Notes under the pieces: generated by a model
Databases searched by the model: none
Told to the model about the DNA's origin: nothing
Seen by the model: only the letters and a program-made list of their open reading frames with translations
Assembly: GCA_002721895.1 (NCBI GenBank)
Contig: PBLV01000049.1
Location: forward strand, 1-15,417
Direction: 5' to 3'
From: Verrucomicrobiales bacterium
GTDB taxonomy: Bacteria; Verrucomicrobiota; Verrucomicrobiae; Limisphaerales; UBA1100
Length of the DNA stretch: 15,417 nt
Program-made: the position numbers and the translations under genes
Part shown: positions 7,313 through 14,469 of the stretch, in pieces
Layout of the letters: every line of letters begins with the position of its first letter
How positions within the stretch are numbered: position 1 is the first letter of the stretch

Positions 7313-7384
7313 CTAAAAACTTCTCACTCGCGTGGAGCGGGGAAAATAGGGAATTACACGGTCGGGTCAACATGTTTTTTGGCG

Positions 7385-7412
7385 TTGCCGCCACCTGTCT
7401 CGCCGGTATGAT
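7385..7412 (+). promoter_or_regulatory. candidate sigma70-type promoter for the DUF1080 gene
   Basis: TTGCCG (7385-7390), a 16-base spacer and TATGAT (7407-7412), which differs from TATAAT at one base. The expected transcription start is about 7419, which leaves a leader of some 16 bases to the ATG at 7435. Its place inside the longer open frame supports the shorter protein. Confidence 0.4.
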
Positions 7413-7434
7413 GCGCCGCGAATCAAAAACACAC

Positions 7435-8376
7435 ATGAAAAAGACCTTTTTCCTTTTCCTGAGTACTCTCGTTCTTTCCCTCATTGCCGCCGGGCCCGGT
7501 GGCGAAACGGATCCTGCCAAGGCGGGGCCGGAATATCAGGTCCAAGGCGAATATGCCGGCAAGGGCATTGGCGTGCAGGTGATTGCGCTTGGGGACGGCA
7601 ATTACCGCGCGGTTATCCACAAGGGCGGATTGCCCGGGGACGGCTGGGATAAGTCCGCCAAGGTGGAAATCAACGGCAAAGCCAGCGCGGCTGGCGCAGC
7701 CTTTGCCGAGGCCAAGGGTTGGAAGGGTGCCATCGCGGGCAAGATTTTTGAACTCTCCAGCCCGGATGGCGCGAATCGGCTAGAGAAGGTGATGCGCAAG
7801 AGTTCTTCGCTGGGCATGAAGCCGCCCAAGGGTGCGGTGGTGTTGTTTGATGGATCGAGCGCGAAAAACTTCAAGCCCGGCAAGATGACCGAGGACGGCC
7901 TGTTGATGCAGGGCGCGAACAGCATCCAGCGGTTTGGGGATCATCGTCTGCACATTGAGTTTCGCCTGCCCTTCAAGCCAAAGGCGCGCGGCCAAGGCCG
8001 GGGCAACAGCGGCTGCTACTTGCAGGCACGGTATGAGGTGCAGATGCTGGATTCCTTTGGACTCACCGGCCACCACAACGAATGCGGCGGCATCTACAGC
8101 ATCAAGCCTCCCGACCTGAACATGTGCTACCCACCGCTCTCATGGCAGACCTACGATGTGGAATTCACGGCCGCGAAATTCAAGGATGGCAAGAAGGTGG
8201 AAGACGCACGCATCACGGTGTTTCACAACGGCGTGAAAATCCACAATAACGTCAAGCTACCTAAGCGTACCACCGCCAGTCCGCTACCTGAAGGCCCCGG
8301 GCCGGGTTTTTTGCACCTGCAAAATCACGGCAACCCCGTCCGCTATCGCAACATCTGGGTGGTGGAAAAGAAGTAG
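7435..8376 (+). CDS. exported DUF1080 (3-keto-disaccharide hydrolase-like) protein
   Basis: A 313-residue protein with a signal peptide (MKKTFFLFLSTLVLSLIAAG). Residues about 33-128 form an N-terminal part that I cannot name, beginning YQVQGEYAGKGIGVQV. From about 134 comes the DUF1080 lectin-like beta-sandwich: GAVVLFDGSSAKNF, then RGNSGCYLQARYEVQMLDSFG (189-209), the strongest signature, and GFLHLQNHGNPVRYRNIWV near the end. The family is abundant in planctomycetes and verrucomicrobia; some members cleave or hydrate 3-keto sugars, but many are untested, so substrate is open. I chose the ATG at 7435 because the signal peptide begins there and a promoter-like pair lies within the 126-base upstream extension. 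A strong terminator follows. Probably monocistronic, with a periplasmic or extracellular role in carbohydrate breakdown. Confidence 0.88.
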   Translation: MKKTFFLFLSTLVLSLIAAGPGGETDPAKAGPEYQVQGEYAGKGIGVQVIALGDGNYRAVIHKGGLPGDGWDKSAKVEINGKASAAGAAFAEAKGWKGAIAGKIFELSSPDGANRLEKVMRKSSSLGMKPPKGAVVLFDGSSAKNFKPGKMTEDGLLMQGANSIQRFGDHRLHIEFRLPFKPKARGQGRGNSGCYLQARYEVQMLDSFGLTGHHNECGGIYSIKPPDLNMCYPPLSWQTYDVEFTAAKFKDGKKVEDARITVFHNGVKIHNNVKLPKRTTASPLPEGPGPGFLHLQNHGNPVRYRNIWVVEKK

Positions 8377-8398
8377 GGGCCGCCAAGTTTTTCCCACC

Positions 8399-8427
8399 GC
8401 GCGGATGGAAACATCCGCGCTTTTTTT
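8399..8427 (+). terminator. rho-independent terminator of the DUF1080 gene
   Basis: A perfect 9-bp GC-rich stem (GCGCGGATG at 8399-8407, CATCCGCGC at 8412-8420) with a GAAA tetraloop is followed by seven Ts (8421-8427). It lies 22 bases after the stop. The T-run serves only the plus strand; the convergent gene ending at 8432 lacks one on its side. Confidence 0.93.
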
Positions 8428-8431
8428 GTGC

Positions 8432-9313
8432 TTATTTTGACAATGCCACAATGTAGCCCTGCAGCCGGTCGGCTTCGCCTTTTTGGTTTTCGTGCTGGTA
8501 GATTTGATGGAGGTTGCTGCACATGCGCAGGAGGATGCGGCGGGGACTGGCGGGGATTAAAAATGCCTCGTGGAATTCGTAGCCAGCCTGCTTGAGGTAT
8601 TTCATGCAGTCGGTCTTGGTGAGAATGCGGCCCTCGTTGAAGGCGTCGATATAGATCTCCTTGCGCGGGTTCTGGAAGCGGCAGAGGAAATGGCCTGGCA
8701 GTCCGATACCGGTGATGGGCAGTTGCAGGCGACGGCAGACGGCGAGGTAGACCATGCACATGCTGATGGGGTTGCCGGTGCGGTTGTCGACGACGCGGTT
8801 GAGATAGCTGTTGTTAGGGTCGTAGTAGTTTTCCTCATTGCCGACGTAGCCTTGTTCCTTGAACAGGTAGGCGTTGACGCCGGCGATAAGGCCTTCGGGC
8901 TCGGCGCCAAAGTCGAGGCGATCGCAGAGGTCGCGGGCGTAGTCGTCGAAGAGGGCGCGGTAGGCGCTGATGTTGATCTCGGGGTGTCGGGTGCGAGAGA
9001 GGAGCCAGCAGCCTTCCTCAAGATCTAGGTCCTCTCCGTGGCGGAGACAGAAGGCGCTGAAGTCATGGTCGGCGTTCTGGCGGTCAAAATGGCTGACGAT
9101 CGCCTTGGCGTGGCGGCGGCGGATGGGATCCTCGTCGAGGGCATGACCGGCAAGCCATTCGCGGACCGTGGGGCCGTGGGAGATGATTTCGCGGCGGATG
9201 GCGCGATAGACGGTGTGGTCGTCGTCGGCGAGCAATTCCAGCAGGGCGGCCTTGCGGCTGGGGGAGAGTTCAGCCGTCGCGGAAGCCGTTGCCGGGCTTT
9301 TGGCGGGGTCCAT
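8432..9313 (-). CDS. SirB1-type transglutaminase-like protein
   Basis: A 293-residue protein of the SirB1/transglutaminase-like superfamily 2. The N-terminal 100 residues are helical and acidic. The core is clear: GVNAYLFKEQGYVGNEENYYDPNNSYLNRVVDNRTG (about 145-180), NPISMCMVYLAVCRRL (181-196), GIGLPGHFLCRF (202-213) and EIYIDAFNEGR (219-229). The biochemical function of this family is not established, and the SirB1 name comes from an old Salmonella locus. At the position where many members have serine after PIS/PIT there is C186; with H208 and D223 this gives a possible Cys-His-Asp triad. The C-terminus (RMCSNLHQIYQHENQKGEADRL) resembles the tetratricopeptide-like tail of the family. The ATG at 9313 has no Shine-Dalgarno sequence, but a promoter-like pair sits just upstream. 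It is divergent from gltB and has no same-strand partner. Confidence 0.88.
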   Translation of the reverse strand: MDPAKSPATASATAELSPSRKAALLELLADDDHTVYRAIRREIISHGPTVREWLAGHALDEDPIRRRHAKAIVSHFDRQNADHDFSAFCLRHGEDLDLEEGCWLLSRTRHPEINISAYRALFDDYARDLCDRLDFGAEPEGLIAGVNAYLFKEQGYVGNEENYYDPNNSYLNRVVDNRTGNPISMCMVYLAVCRRLQLPITGIGLPGHFLCRFQNPRKEIYIDAFNEGRILTKTDCMKYLKQAGYEFHEAFLIPASPRRILLRMCSNLHQIYQHENQKGEADRLQGYIVALSK

Positions 9314-9322
9314 CGCGGGAGA

Positions 9323-9351
9323 ATTGTGGCACTCTGCCGCGGGTTTGGCAA
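9323..9351 (-). promoter_or_regulatory. candidate promoter for the SirB1-like gene
   Basis: On the minus strand, TTGCCA (9351-9346), a 17-base spacer and CACAAT (9328-9323). The -10 box ends 9 bases before the ATG, so the leader would be only zero to three bases. Confidence 0.38.
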
Positions 9352-9441
9352 CGGGGGATTTTCGTTAGGTGGGCTTTTTTGGCTGCTCCTGATTCTGGTC
9401 GATATGTTGATGTAGAAAATTGGGCCTTCCCAAAAAAGGGA

Positions 9442-9469
9442 TTGTCCGATTGACTTCCCTGTGTACACT
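9442..9469 (+). promoter_or_regulatory. candidate promoter for gltB
   Basis: TTGTCC (9442-9447), a 16-base spacer and TACACT (9464-9469). This would give a leader of about 13 bases before the ATG at 9490, with no Shine-Dalgarno sequence in it. Confidence 0.33.
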
Positions 9470-9489
9470 CCCCGGCCCGTTTGGAACCC

Positions 9490-12400
9490 ATGAGTTATCC
9501 GAAGGTTGAACAGTCTTTGTACGACGCGCGGTTTGAGCATGACAACTGTGGCGTTGGTTTCGTGGCCAACAGCAATGGCGCGGCTGAGCGTCGCGTGCTG
9601 GATTTGGCCTTGGAGGGGCTTTGCAATCTGGCCCACCGCGGTGCTCTTGATGCAGACGCCAAGACGGGTGATGGCGCGGGGGTTTTGATCCAGTTGCCAC
9701 GAAAGTTTTTTGCCGCTGAGGTGGAAAAATTGGGCGGCAAGCTATCAGACGAGGCGGACGTGGCAGTCGGGTTCGTGTTCCTGCCGACCGATGAGTACAA
9801 GGCACACACGTGCCGCCACCTCGTGGAGGAGGCACTGGAACAGTTTGGCATCCACAAGTTCGGCTGGCGGGCGGTACCGCAGAATCCCTCGTGCCTCGGC
9901 GACAAGGCGCGCAACACGATGCCGGGCATCGAGCAGGTGCTGCTGGGGCGCGCGGCGGACTGGAGCTCGGAGGAGTATGAGCGGCGGCTGTACCTGGCGC
10001 GCAAAGCGGCGGAGAAAAAGGCGGTGGCGCAGGGCATCGCGGAGTTTTACATGCCCTCGTTTTCCTCGCGCACGATCATTTACAAGGGGCTGTTTAACGC
10101 GCCGCAACTGGAAAAGTTTTACACAGACCTGCAGTCGCCGTTATTCGAGACGACGCTGTGTGTCTTCCATCAACGCTACTCGACGAACACGTTTCCGAAT
10201 TGGCAGTTGGCGCAACCGTTCCGGATGGTGGCACATAACGGCGAGATCAATACACTGATCGGCAACAAGAACTGGACGCGCGCGCGCGAATTGGAGCTGA
10301 AGAGCGATTTATGGGGCGGCAACATCGAGCACCTGATGCCGGTATTGCAATCCGATGTCTCCGACAGTGCCTGTCTGGATAACGCGCTGGAATTGCTGGA
10401 GCTTTCAGGCCGCGACAACATCCATACGGCGATGATGCTGGCCCCCGAGGCTTGGGAGAAGAAGAAGGATCTTCCACGCGAGTTGGAGGGTTTTTATAAA
10501 TACCATGCGTGCCTGAACGAGCCCTGGGATGGGCCGGCGGCAATCGTTTTCTCAAACGGCACCATGGTTGGCGCAACCTTGGATCGCAATGGTCTTCGGC
10601 CAGCGAGGTTCGAGATTTATGAAGATGGCCTCGTTGTGATGGGAAGTGAGATTGGGCTCGTGGACCTGCCAGAGGGTCAGGTGGTGCGCAAGGGGCGACT
10701 GGGGCCGGGCAAGCTGATCGCCATCGACACGGCGGAGAAGAAGTTTTACGACGACGACGACTGCAAGGCGCACGTCGCCGGGCTGCAGCCGTACGCGGAC
10801 TGGTGCGACGCGCAGCTCTTTTCGCTGGCCGAGCACGCCAAGCCGTTTGGCGAGAGCTACGACCCGGTGAACATTCTCGACCTCACGCTGCGGCAGATCA
10901 CCTGCGGCTGGGAGACCGAGCAGATCACGGAGATCCTCGAGCCGATGGTGATGAACGGCGCGGAGCCGGTGGGCTCCATGGGCGACGACACGCCGCTGGC
11001 CGCGATGTCCGCGCGGCCCAAGCTGCTGCACTATTACTTTAAACAGCTCTTCGCACAGGTGACCAACCCGCCCATCGACAGCATCCGCGAGCGCATCGTG
11101 ATGTCGCTGAACGTCTACATGGGCGCCAAGCGCAGTTGGCTGGAGGAGACCGAGGCGCACGCCAAGCAGATTCTCTTGGAGAGCCCGTTCCTGTTCGAGT
11201 ACGAGCTGGAGGCGCTGCGCAACATCGACGACCCCGCGTTCGCCAGCGAGACGGTCGCCTGCCACTTTAAACAGTCCGACGGCGCGGCGGGGCTGGACAC
11301 GGCGCTGGCGGCCATTTGCGAACAGGCGGCGGAGGCCGTGCGCGGCGGCAAGTCGATTCTGGTTTTAACGGACCGCGAGGTGGCAGCCGACCTCGTGCCC
11401 ATCCCCATGCTGCTGGCGGTGGGCGCGGTACATCACCACCTCATCCGCGAGGGTCTGCGCATGAAGGCCGACATGGTGTGCGAGAGCGGCGAGGCGCACG
11501 ACGTGCACCAGTTCGCGACGCTCATCGGCTTCGGCGCGTCGGCGGTGTGCCCGTACGTGGCGATCGACAGCATCCGCGAGAACGTGGAGTCAGGCGACTT
11601 CGACATCCAGCTCGACAAGGGCCTGTCCAACTTCCGCAAGGCGATCCAGAACGGCATTTTAAAGATCATGTCCAAGATGGGCATCAGCACGCTGGCGAGC
11701 TATCGCGGCGCGCAGATCTTCGAGGCGGTGGGCCTGTCGCGCGCGGTGGTGGACCGCTGTTTTTACGGGACGACCACGCAGATCGAGGGCGTGACGCTGG
11801 AGCAGATCGCCGAGGACGCCCTGCGCCGCCACGCCAACGCCTACGATGATCCCGACGTGGCGGAGCTGGAGGAGGGCGGCGCGTTCAAGCCGTTGTCCGG
11901 CGGGCGCGGCGAGTTCCACAGTTTTAACAAGCCGGTGGTGTCGTCGATGCACAAGTTCCTGCGCAAGCCGGAGGAGCCGGACCTGTTTCGCAACTACACG
12001 GCCAAGGTGGAAGACCGCGTGCCGTGTTCGCCGCGCGACCTGCTGGACTTTGCCGACGCCACGCCGGTGCCGCTGGAGGAGGTGGAGCCGATCGAGAACA
12101 TCCGCGTGCGGTTCACGACCGCGGGCATGAGCTGCGGGGCGTTGTCGCCCGAGGCGCACGAGTGCCTGGCGGAGGCAATGAACATCATCGGCGGCAAGTC
12201 GAACAGCGGTGAGGGCGGCGAGGATTCCGCGCGCTACGGCACCAAGAAGAACAGCGCCATCAAGCAGATTGCCAGCGGCCGGTTTGGCGTGACGCCGGAG
12301 TACCTCGCGAGCGCGGAGGAAATCGAGATCAAGATGGCGCAGGGCGCGAAGCCGGGCGAGGGCGGGCAGTTGCCGGGACACAAGGTCAGCCCGATGATCG

Positions 12401-14028
12401 CCAAGCTGCGGTTCAGCGTGCCGGGCGTGCCACTTATCTCGCCGCCGCCGCATCACGACATCTATTCCATCGAGGACCTCGCGCAATTGATCTATGATTT
12501 AAAACAGGTGAACCCACGCGCCAAGGTGTGCGTGAAGCTGGTGAGCTGCGCCGGCGTGGGCACCGTGGCCGCGGGCGTGGCCAAGGCCTACGCGGACGTG
12601 GTGCTCATCAGCGGGCACGACGGCGGCACGGGCGCGAGCCCAATGAGTTCCATCAAGTACGCCGGCGGCCCGTGGGAGGTCGGCGTGGCCGACGCGCACC
12701 AAACGCTGATGCTCAACGACTTGCGCAGCCGCATCGTGGTGCGCACCGACGGCGGCATCAAGACCGGGCGCGACATCGTGACGGCGGCGCTGCTGGGCGC
12801 GGAGGAGTTCAACTTCGGCACCGCGGCGCTGATCGCGGCGGGCTGCGCGATGTTTCGCGTGTGTCATTTAAACAGTTGCCCCGTGGGCGTGGCGACGCAG
12901 AAGGAGGAGCTGCGCGCGAAATTCCGCGGCAAGCCCGAGAGCGTGGTGGCCTTCTTCAACGGCGTGGCCGAGGAGGTGCGCGAGTGGATGGCCCAGCTGG
13001 GCTTCCGCAAGTTCGACGACATGGTGGGGCGCTGCGACCTGTTGGCGCGCCGGCCGGTGGAGTCGTTCCCGGAGTCGGTGCGCGACCGCGTGGCGAACAT
13101 CGATCTCGACAAGCTCGTGTACCAGGTCGATCCCAGCGGCACGGCGACACGCATCCACACGCGCGAACGCAACGAGCGATTCGGCGACAGCTCGCTGGAC
13201 GACGAGATTGCCATCGACGCGAAGAACGCGCTGAACGGCAAGGGCAGCGTGCAGCTGGAGTACCGGATTAAAAACACGCACCGCAACATCGGCACGCGCA
13301 TCTCGGGCATGATCGGGTTCCAGTATGGCAACGCCGGTTTGCCGGAGGGCAGCATCGACCTGACGCTGCATGGCAGCGCGGGCCAGAGCCTCGGCACGTT
13401 CCTCGCGCCGGGCATTCGCATGAAGGTTTTCGGCGAGGCCAACGACTACGTTTGCAAGGGCATGCACGGCGGCGAGCTGATCGTGCGACCGCCGGCGGAG
13501 GCGAAGTACGAATGGGCCGCGAACCAAGTCGTCGGCAACACCTGCCTGTACGGCGCAACGGGCGGGCGGTTCTTTGCCGCCGGGCGCGCGGGCGAGCGTT
13601 TCTGCGTGCGCAACAGTGGCGCCACGGCGGTGATCGAGGGCGTGGGCGACCACGGCTGCGAGTACATGACCGGCGGGCAGGTGGTGGTGCTGGGCAGCAT
13701 CGGCCGCAACTTCGGCGCGGGCATGAGCGGCGGGCGCGCGTACATTTACGACCCCGAAAACAACGTGCCCGAAAACCTGAACCCCGCGATGGTCGGGCTG
13801 GAGCGGCTGATTGATGAGGACGAAATCAAGGCCGTGCAGAAGCTGATTTACGAGCACCTCGAGCTGACCGAGTCGCCGCGCGCCAACGAAATCCTTAAAA
13901 ACTGGACCGATGCCGCCGGGCAGTTCTGGTGCGTGGTGCCGCATCCGCCCGAGGCCAAGCCCGCCGCCAAGCCCGTCCACGAGTTGGCCGAGGAAAAGGC
14001 CAAGCCCGCGCCCACTGGCGGATTCTAG
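9490..14028 (+). CDS. gltB: glutamate synthase, large (alpha) subunit
   Basis: A 1512-residue protein, normal for the family, that makes two glutamates from glutamine and 2-oxoglutarate. A short propeptide precedes C20 (EHDNCGVGFV), the N-terminal nucleophile of the class II glutaminase domain (about 20-430), which also has QRYSTNTFPNWQLAQPF and AHNGEINT. A linking domain follows. The FMN-binding synthase domain begins near 840 (AGMSCGALSPEAHE, AQGAKPGEGGQLPG, ISPPPHHDIYSIEDL, GHDGGTGASP). The [3Fe-4S] cysteines are C1119, C1125 and C1130. A glycine-rich beta-helix domain (about 1240-1460) and an Ala-Lys-Pro-rich tail end it. Between GGED and SAIKQIASG there is no ferredoxin-specific insertion, so it is the NAD(P)H type that needs GltD, which is not adjacent. 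ATG at 9490 was preferred to TTG at 9481. An ACT-domain gene follows after 43 bases. Confidence 0.97.
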   Translation: MSYPKVEQSLYDARFEHDNCGVGFVANSNGAAERRVLDLALEGLCNLAHRGALDADAKTGDGAGVLIQLPRKFFAAEVEKLGGKLSDEADVAVGFVFLPTDEYKAHTCRHLVEEALEQFGIHKFGWRAVPQNPSCLGDKARNTMPGIEQVLLGRAADWSSEEYERRLYLARKAAEKKAVAQGIAEFYMPSFSSRTIIYKGLFNAPQLEKFYTDLQSPLFETTLCVFHQRYSTNTFPNWQLAQPFRMVAHNGEINTLIGNKNWTRARELELKSDLWGGNIEHLMPVLQSDVSDSACLDNALELLELSGRDNIHTAMMLAPEAWEKKKDLPRELEGFYKYHACLNEPWDGPAAIVFSNGTMVGATLDRNGLRPARFEIYEDGLVVMGSEIGLVDLPEGQVVRKGRLGPGKLIAIDTAEKKFYDDDDCKAHVAGLQPYADWCDAQLFSLAEHAKPFGESYDPVNILDLTLRQITCGWETEQITEILEPMVMNGAEPVGSMGDDTPLAAMSARPKLLHYYFKQLFAQVTNPPIDSIRERIVMSLNVYMGAKRSWLEETEAHAKQILLESPFLFEYELEALRNIDDPAFASETVACHFKQSDGAAGLDTALAAICEQAAEAVRGGKSILVLTDREVAADLVPIPMLLAVGAVHHHLIREGLRMKADMVCESGEAHDVHQFATLIGFGASAVCPYVAIDSIRENVESGDFDIQLDKGLSNFRKAIQNGILKIMSKMGISTLASYRGAQIFEAVGLSRAVVDRCFYGTTTQIEGVTLEQIAEDALRRHANAYDDPDVAELEEGGAFKPLSGGRGEFHSFNKPVVSSMHKFLRKPEEPDLFRNYTAKVEDRVPCSPRDLLDFADATPVPLEEVEPIENIRVRFTTAGMSCGALSPEAHECLAEAMNIIGGKSNSGEGGEDSARYGTKKNSAIKQIASGRFGVTPEYLASAEEIEIKMAQGAKPGEGGQLPGHKVSPMIAKLRFSVPGVPLISPPPHHDIYSIEDLAQLIYDLKQVNPRAKVCVKLVSCAGVGTVAAGVAKAYADVVLISGHDGGTGASPMSSIKYAGGPWEVGVADAHQTLMLNDLRSRIVVRTDGGIKTGRDIVTAALLGAEEFNFGTAALIAAGCAMFRVCHLNSCPVGVATQKEELRAKFRGKPESVVAFFNGVAEEVREWMAQLGFRKFDDMVGRCDLLARRPVESFPESVRDRVANIDLDKLVYQVDPSGTATRIHTRERNERFGDSSLDDEIAIDAKNALNGKGSVQLEYRIKNTHRNIGTRISGMIGFQYGNAGLPEGSIDLTLHGSAGQSLGTFLAPGIRMKVFGEANDYVCKGMHGGELIVRPPAEAKYEWAANQVVGNTCLYGATGGRFFAAGRAGERFCVRNSGATAVIEGVGDHGCEYMTGGQVVVLGSIGRNFGAGMSGGRAYIYDPENNVPENLNPAMVGLERLIDEDEIKAVQKLIYEHLELTESPRANEILKNWTDAAGQFWCVVPHPPEAKPAAKPVHELAEEKAKPAPTGGF

Positions 14029-14062
14029 CCGCGTGTGCTAGATTGCCGGCGAACCCAACCCC

Positions 14063-14067
14063 GGAGG
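14063..14067 (+). promoter_or_regulatory. Shine-Dalgarno GGAGG of the ACT-domain gene
   Basis: GGAGG 4 bases before the ATG at 14072. Spacing is slightly short but the match is complete; this fixes the start. Confidence 0.7.
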
Positions 14068-14071
14068 CGCC

Positions 14072-14467
14072 ATGGAAATCACCCAGCAAATCGCCGTGTT
14101 TCTGGACAACCGGCCCGGCACCCTCGCGCGCGTCTGCGATGCGCTCGCCGACGCCAAGATCAACATCTACGCCATCAGCACCAGCGACACCGTCGACCAC
14201 AGCGTCGTGCGCATGGTGGTGAGCAACCCGCAAAAGGCGCTGACGCTCTTTGAGGAACGCGGCGCGCTGGCGGTGGAGGACGACGTCATCCTGGTCGATG
14301 ACGACAATCGCCCCGGCAAGCTCGCCGAGATCGCCCGCACCCTGCGCGAGGCCAAGGTGAACATTGAGTACCTCTACTGCGCCACGCCCCCGCGCGCGAA
14401 AAAGGGCCTGCTCGTCATGCGCGTCAGCGACGTCAAGAAAGCCCTCAAGGCCCTCAACGGCGGTTGA
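14072..14467 (+). CDS. double ACT-domain protein, probable amino-acid sensor
   Basis: A 131-residue protein made of two ACT domains and nothing else. The first (about 3-65) starts ITQQIAVFLDNRPGTLARV and the second (about 72-128) ILVDDDNRPGKLAEIARTL; the two NRPGxL loops are where ACT domains usually bind amino acids at a subunit interface. There is no catalytic or DNA-binding part, so it must act through a partner or as a free sensor. It begins 43 bases after gltB and ends 2 bases before mnmA, so all three are probably on one transcript. Position suggests a link to glutamate or glutamine status, but the ligand cannot be read from the sequence. It has its own good Shine-Dalgarno sequence, unlike gltB and mnmA. 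Confidence 0.9.
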   Translation: MEITQQIAVFLDNRPGTLARVCDALADAKINIYAISTSDTVDHSVVRMVVSNPQKALTLFEERGALAVEDDVILVDDDNRPGKLAEIARTLREAKVNIEYLYCATPPRAKKGLLVMRVSDVKKALKALNGG

Positions 14468-14469
14468 CC

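Noticed and set aside
7241..7430. Cyclic-di-AMP (ydaO-type) riboswitch before the DUF1080 gene
   Set aside because: GGAACC-CTTT-GGGG elements are faintly similar, but I cannot find the conserved downstream blocks, and the first stem is better explained as a terminator. A covariance-model scan would settle it.
7309..7434. 42-residue N-terminal extension of the DUF1080 protein
   Set aside because: A signal peptide starts at the internal ATG (7435), the extension overlaps the second hairpin, and a TATGAT box lies inside it.
9327..9341. Sigma54 promoter upstream of gltB (TGGCAC present)
   Set aside because: The -12 element is absent at the required spacing: the GC dinucleotide is not there.
12868..13980. 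370-codon open frame on the minus strand
   Set aside because: It is antisense to gltB over the [3Fe-4S] and beta-helix regions. The translation is rich in Ala, Arg, His and Val with no motif, as expected of a shadow of GC-rich codons.
9490..14028. Ferredoxin-dependent glutamate synthase
   Set aside because: The characteristic insertion between GGED and SAIKQ is missing, which fits the NAD(P)H-dependent alpha subunit.
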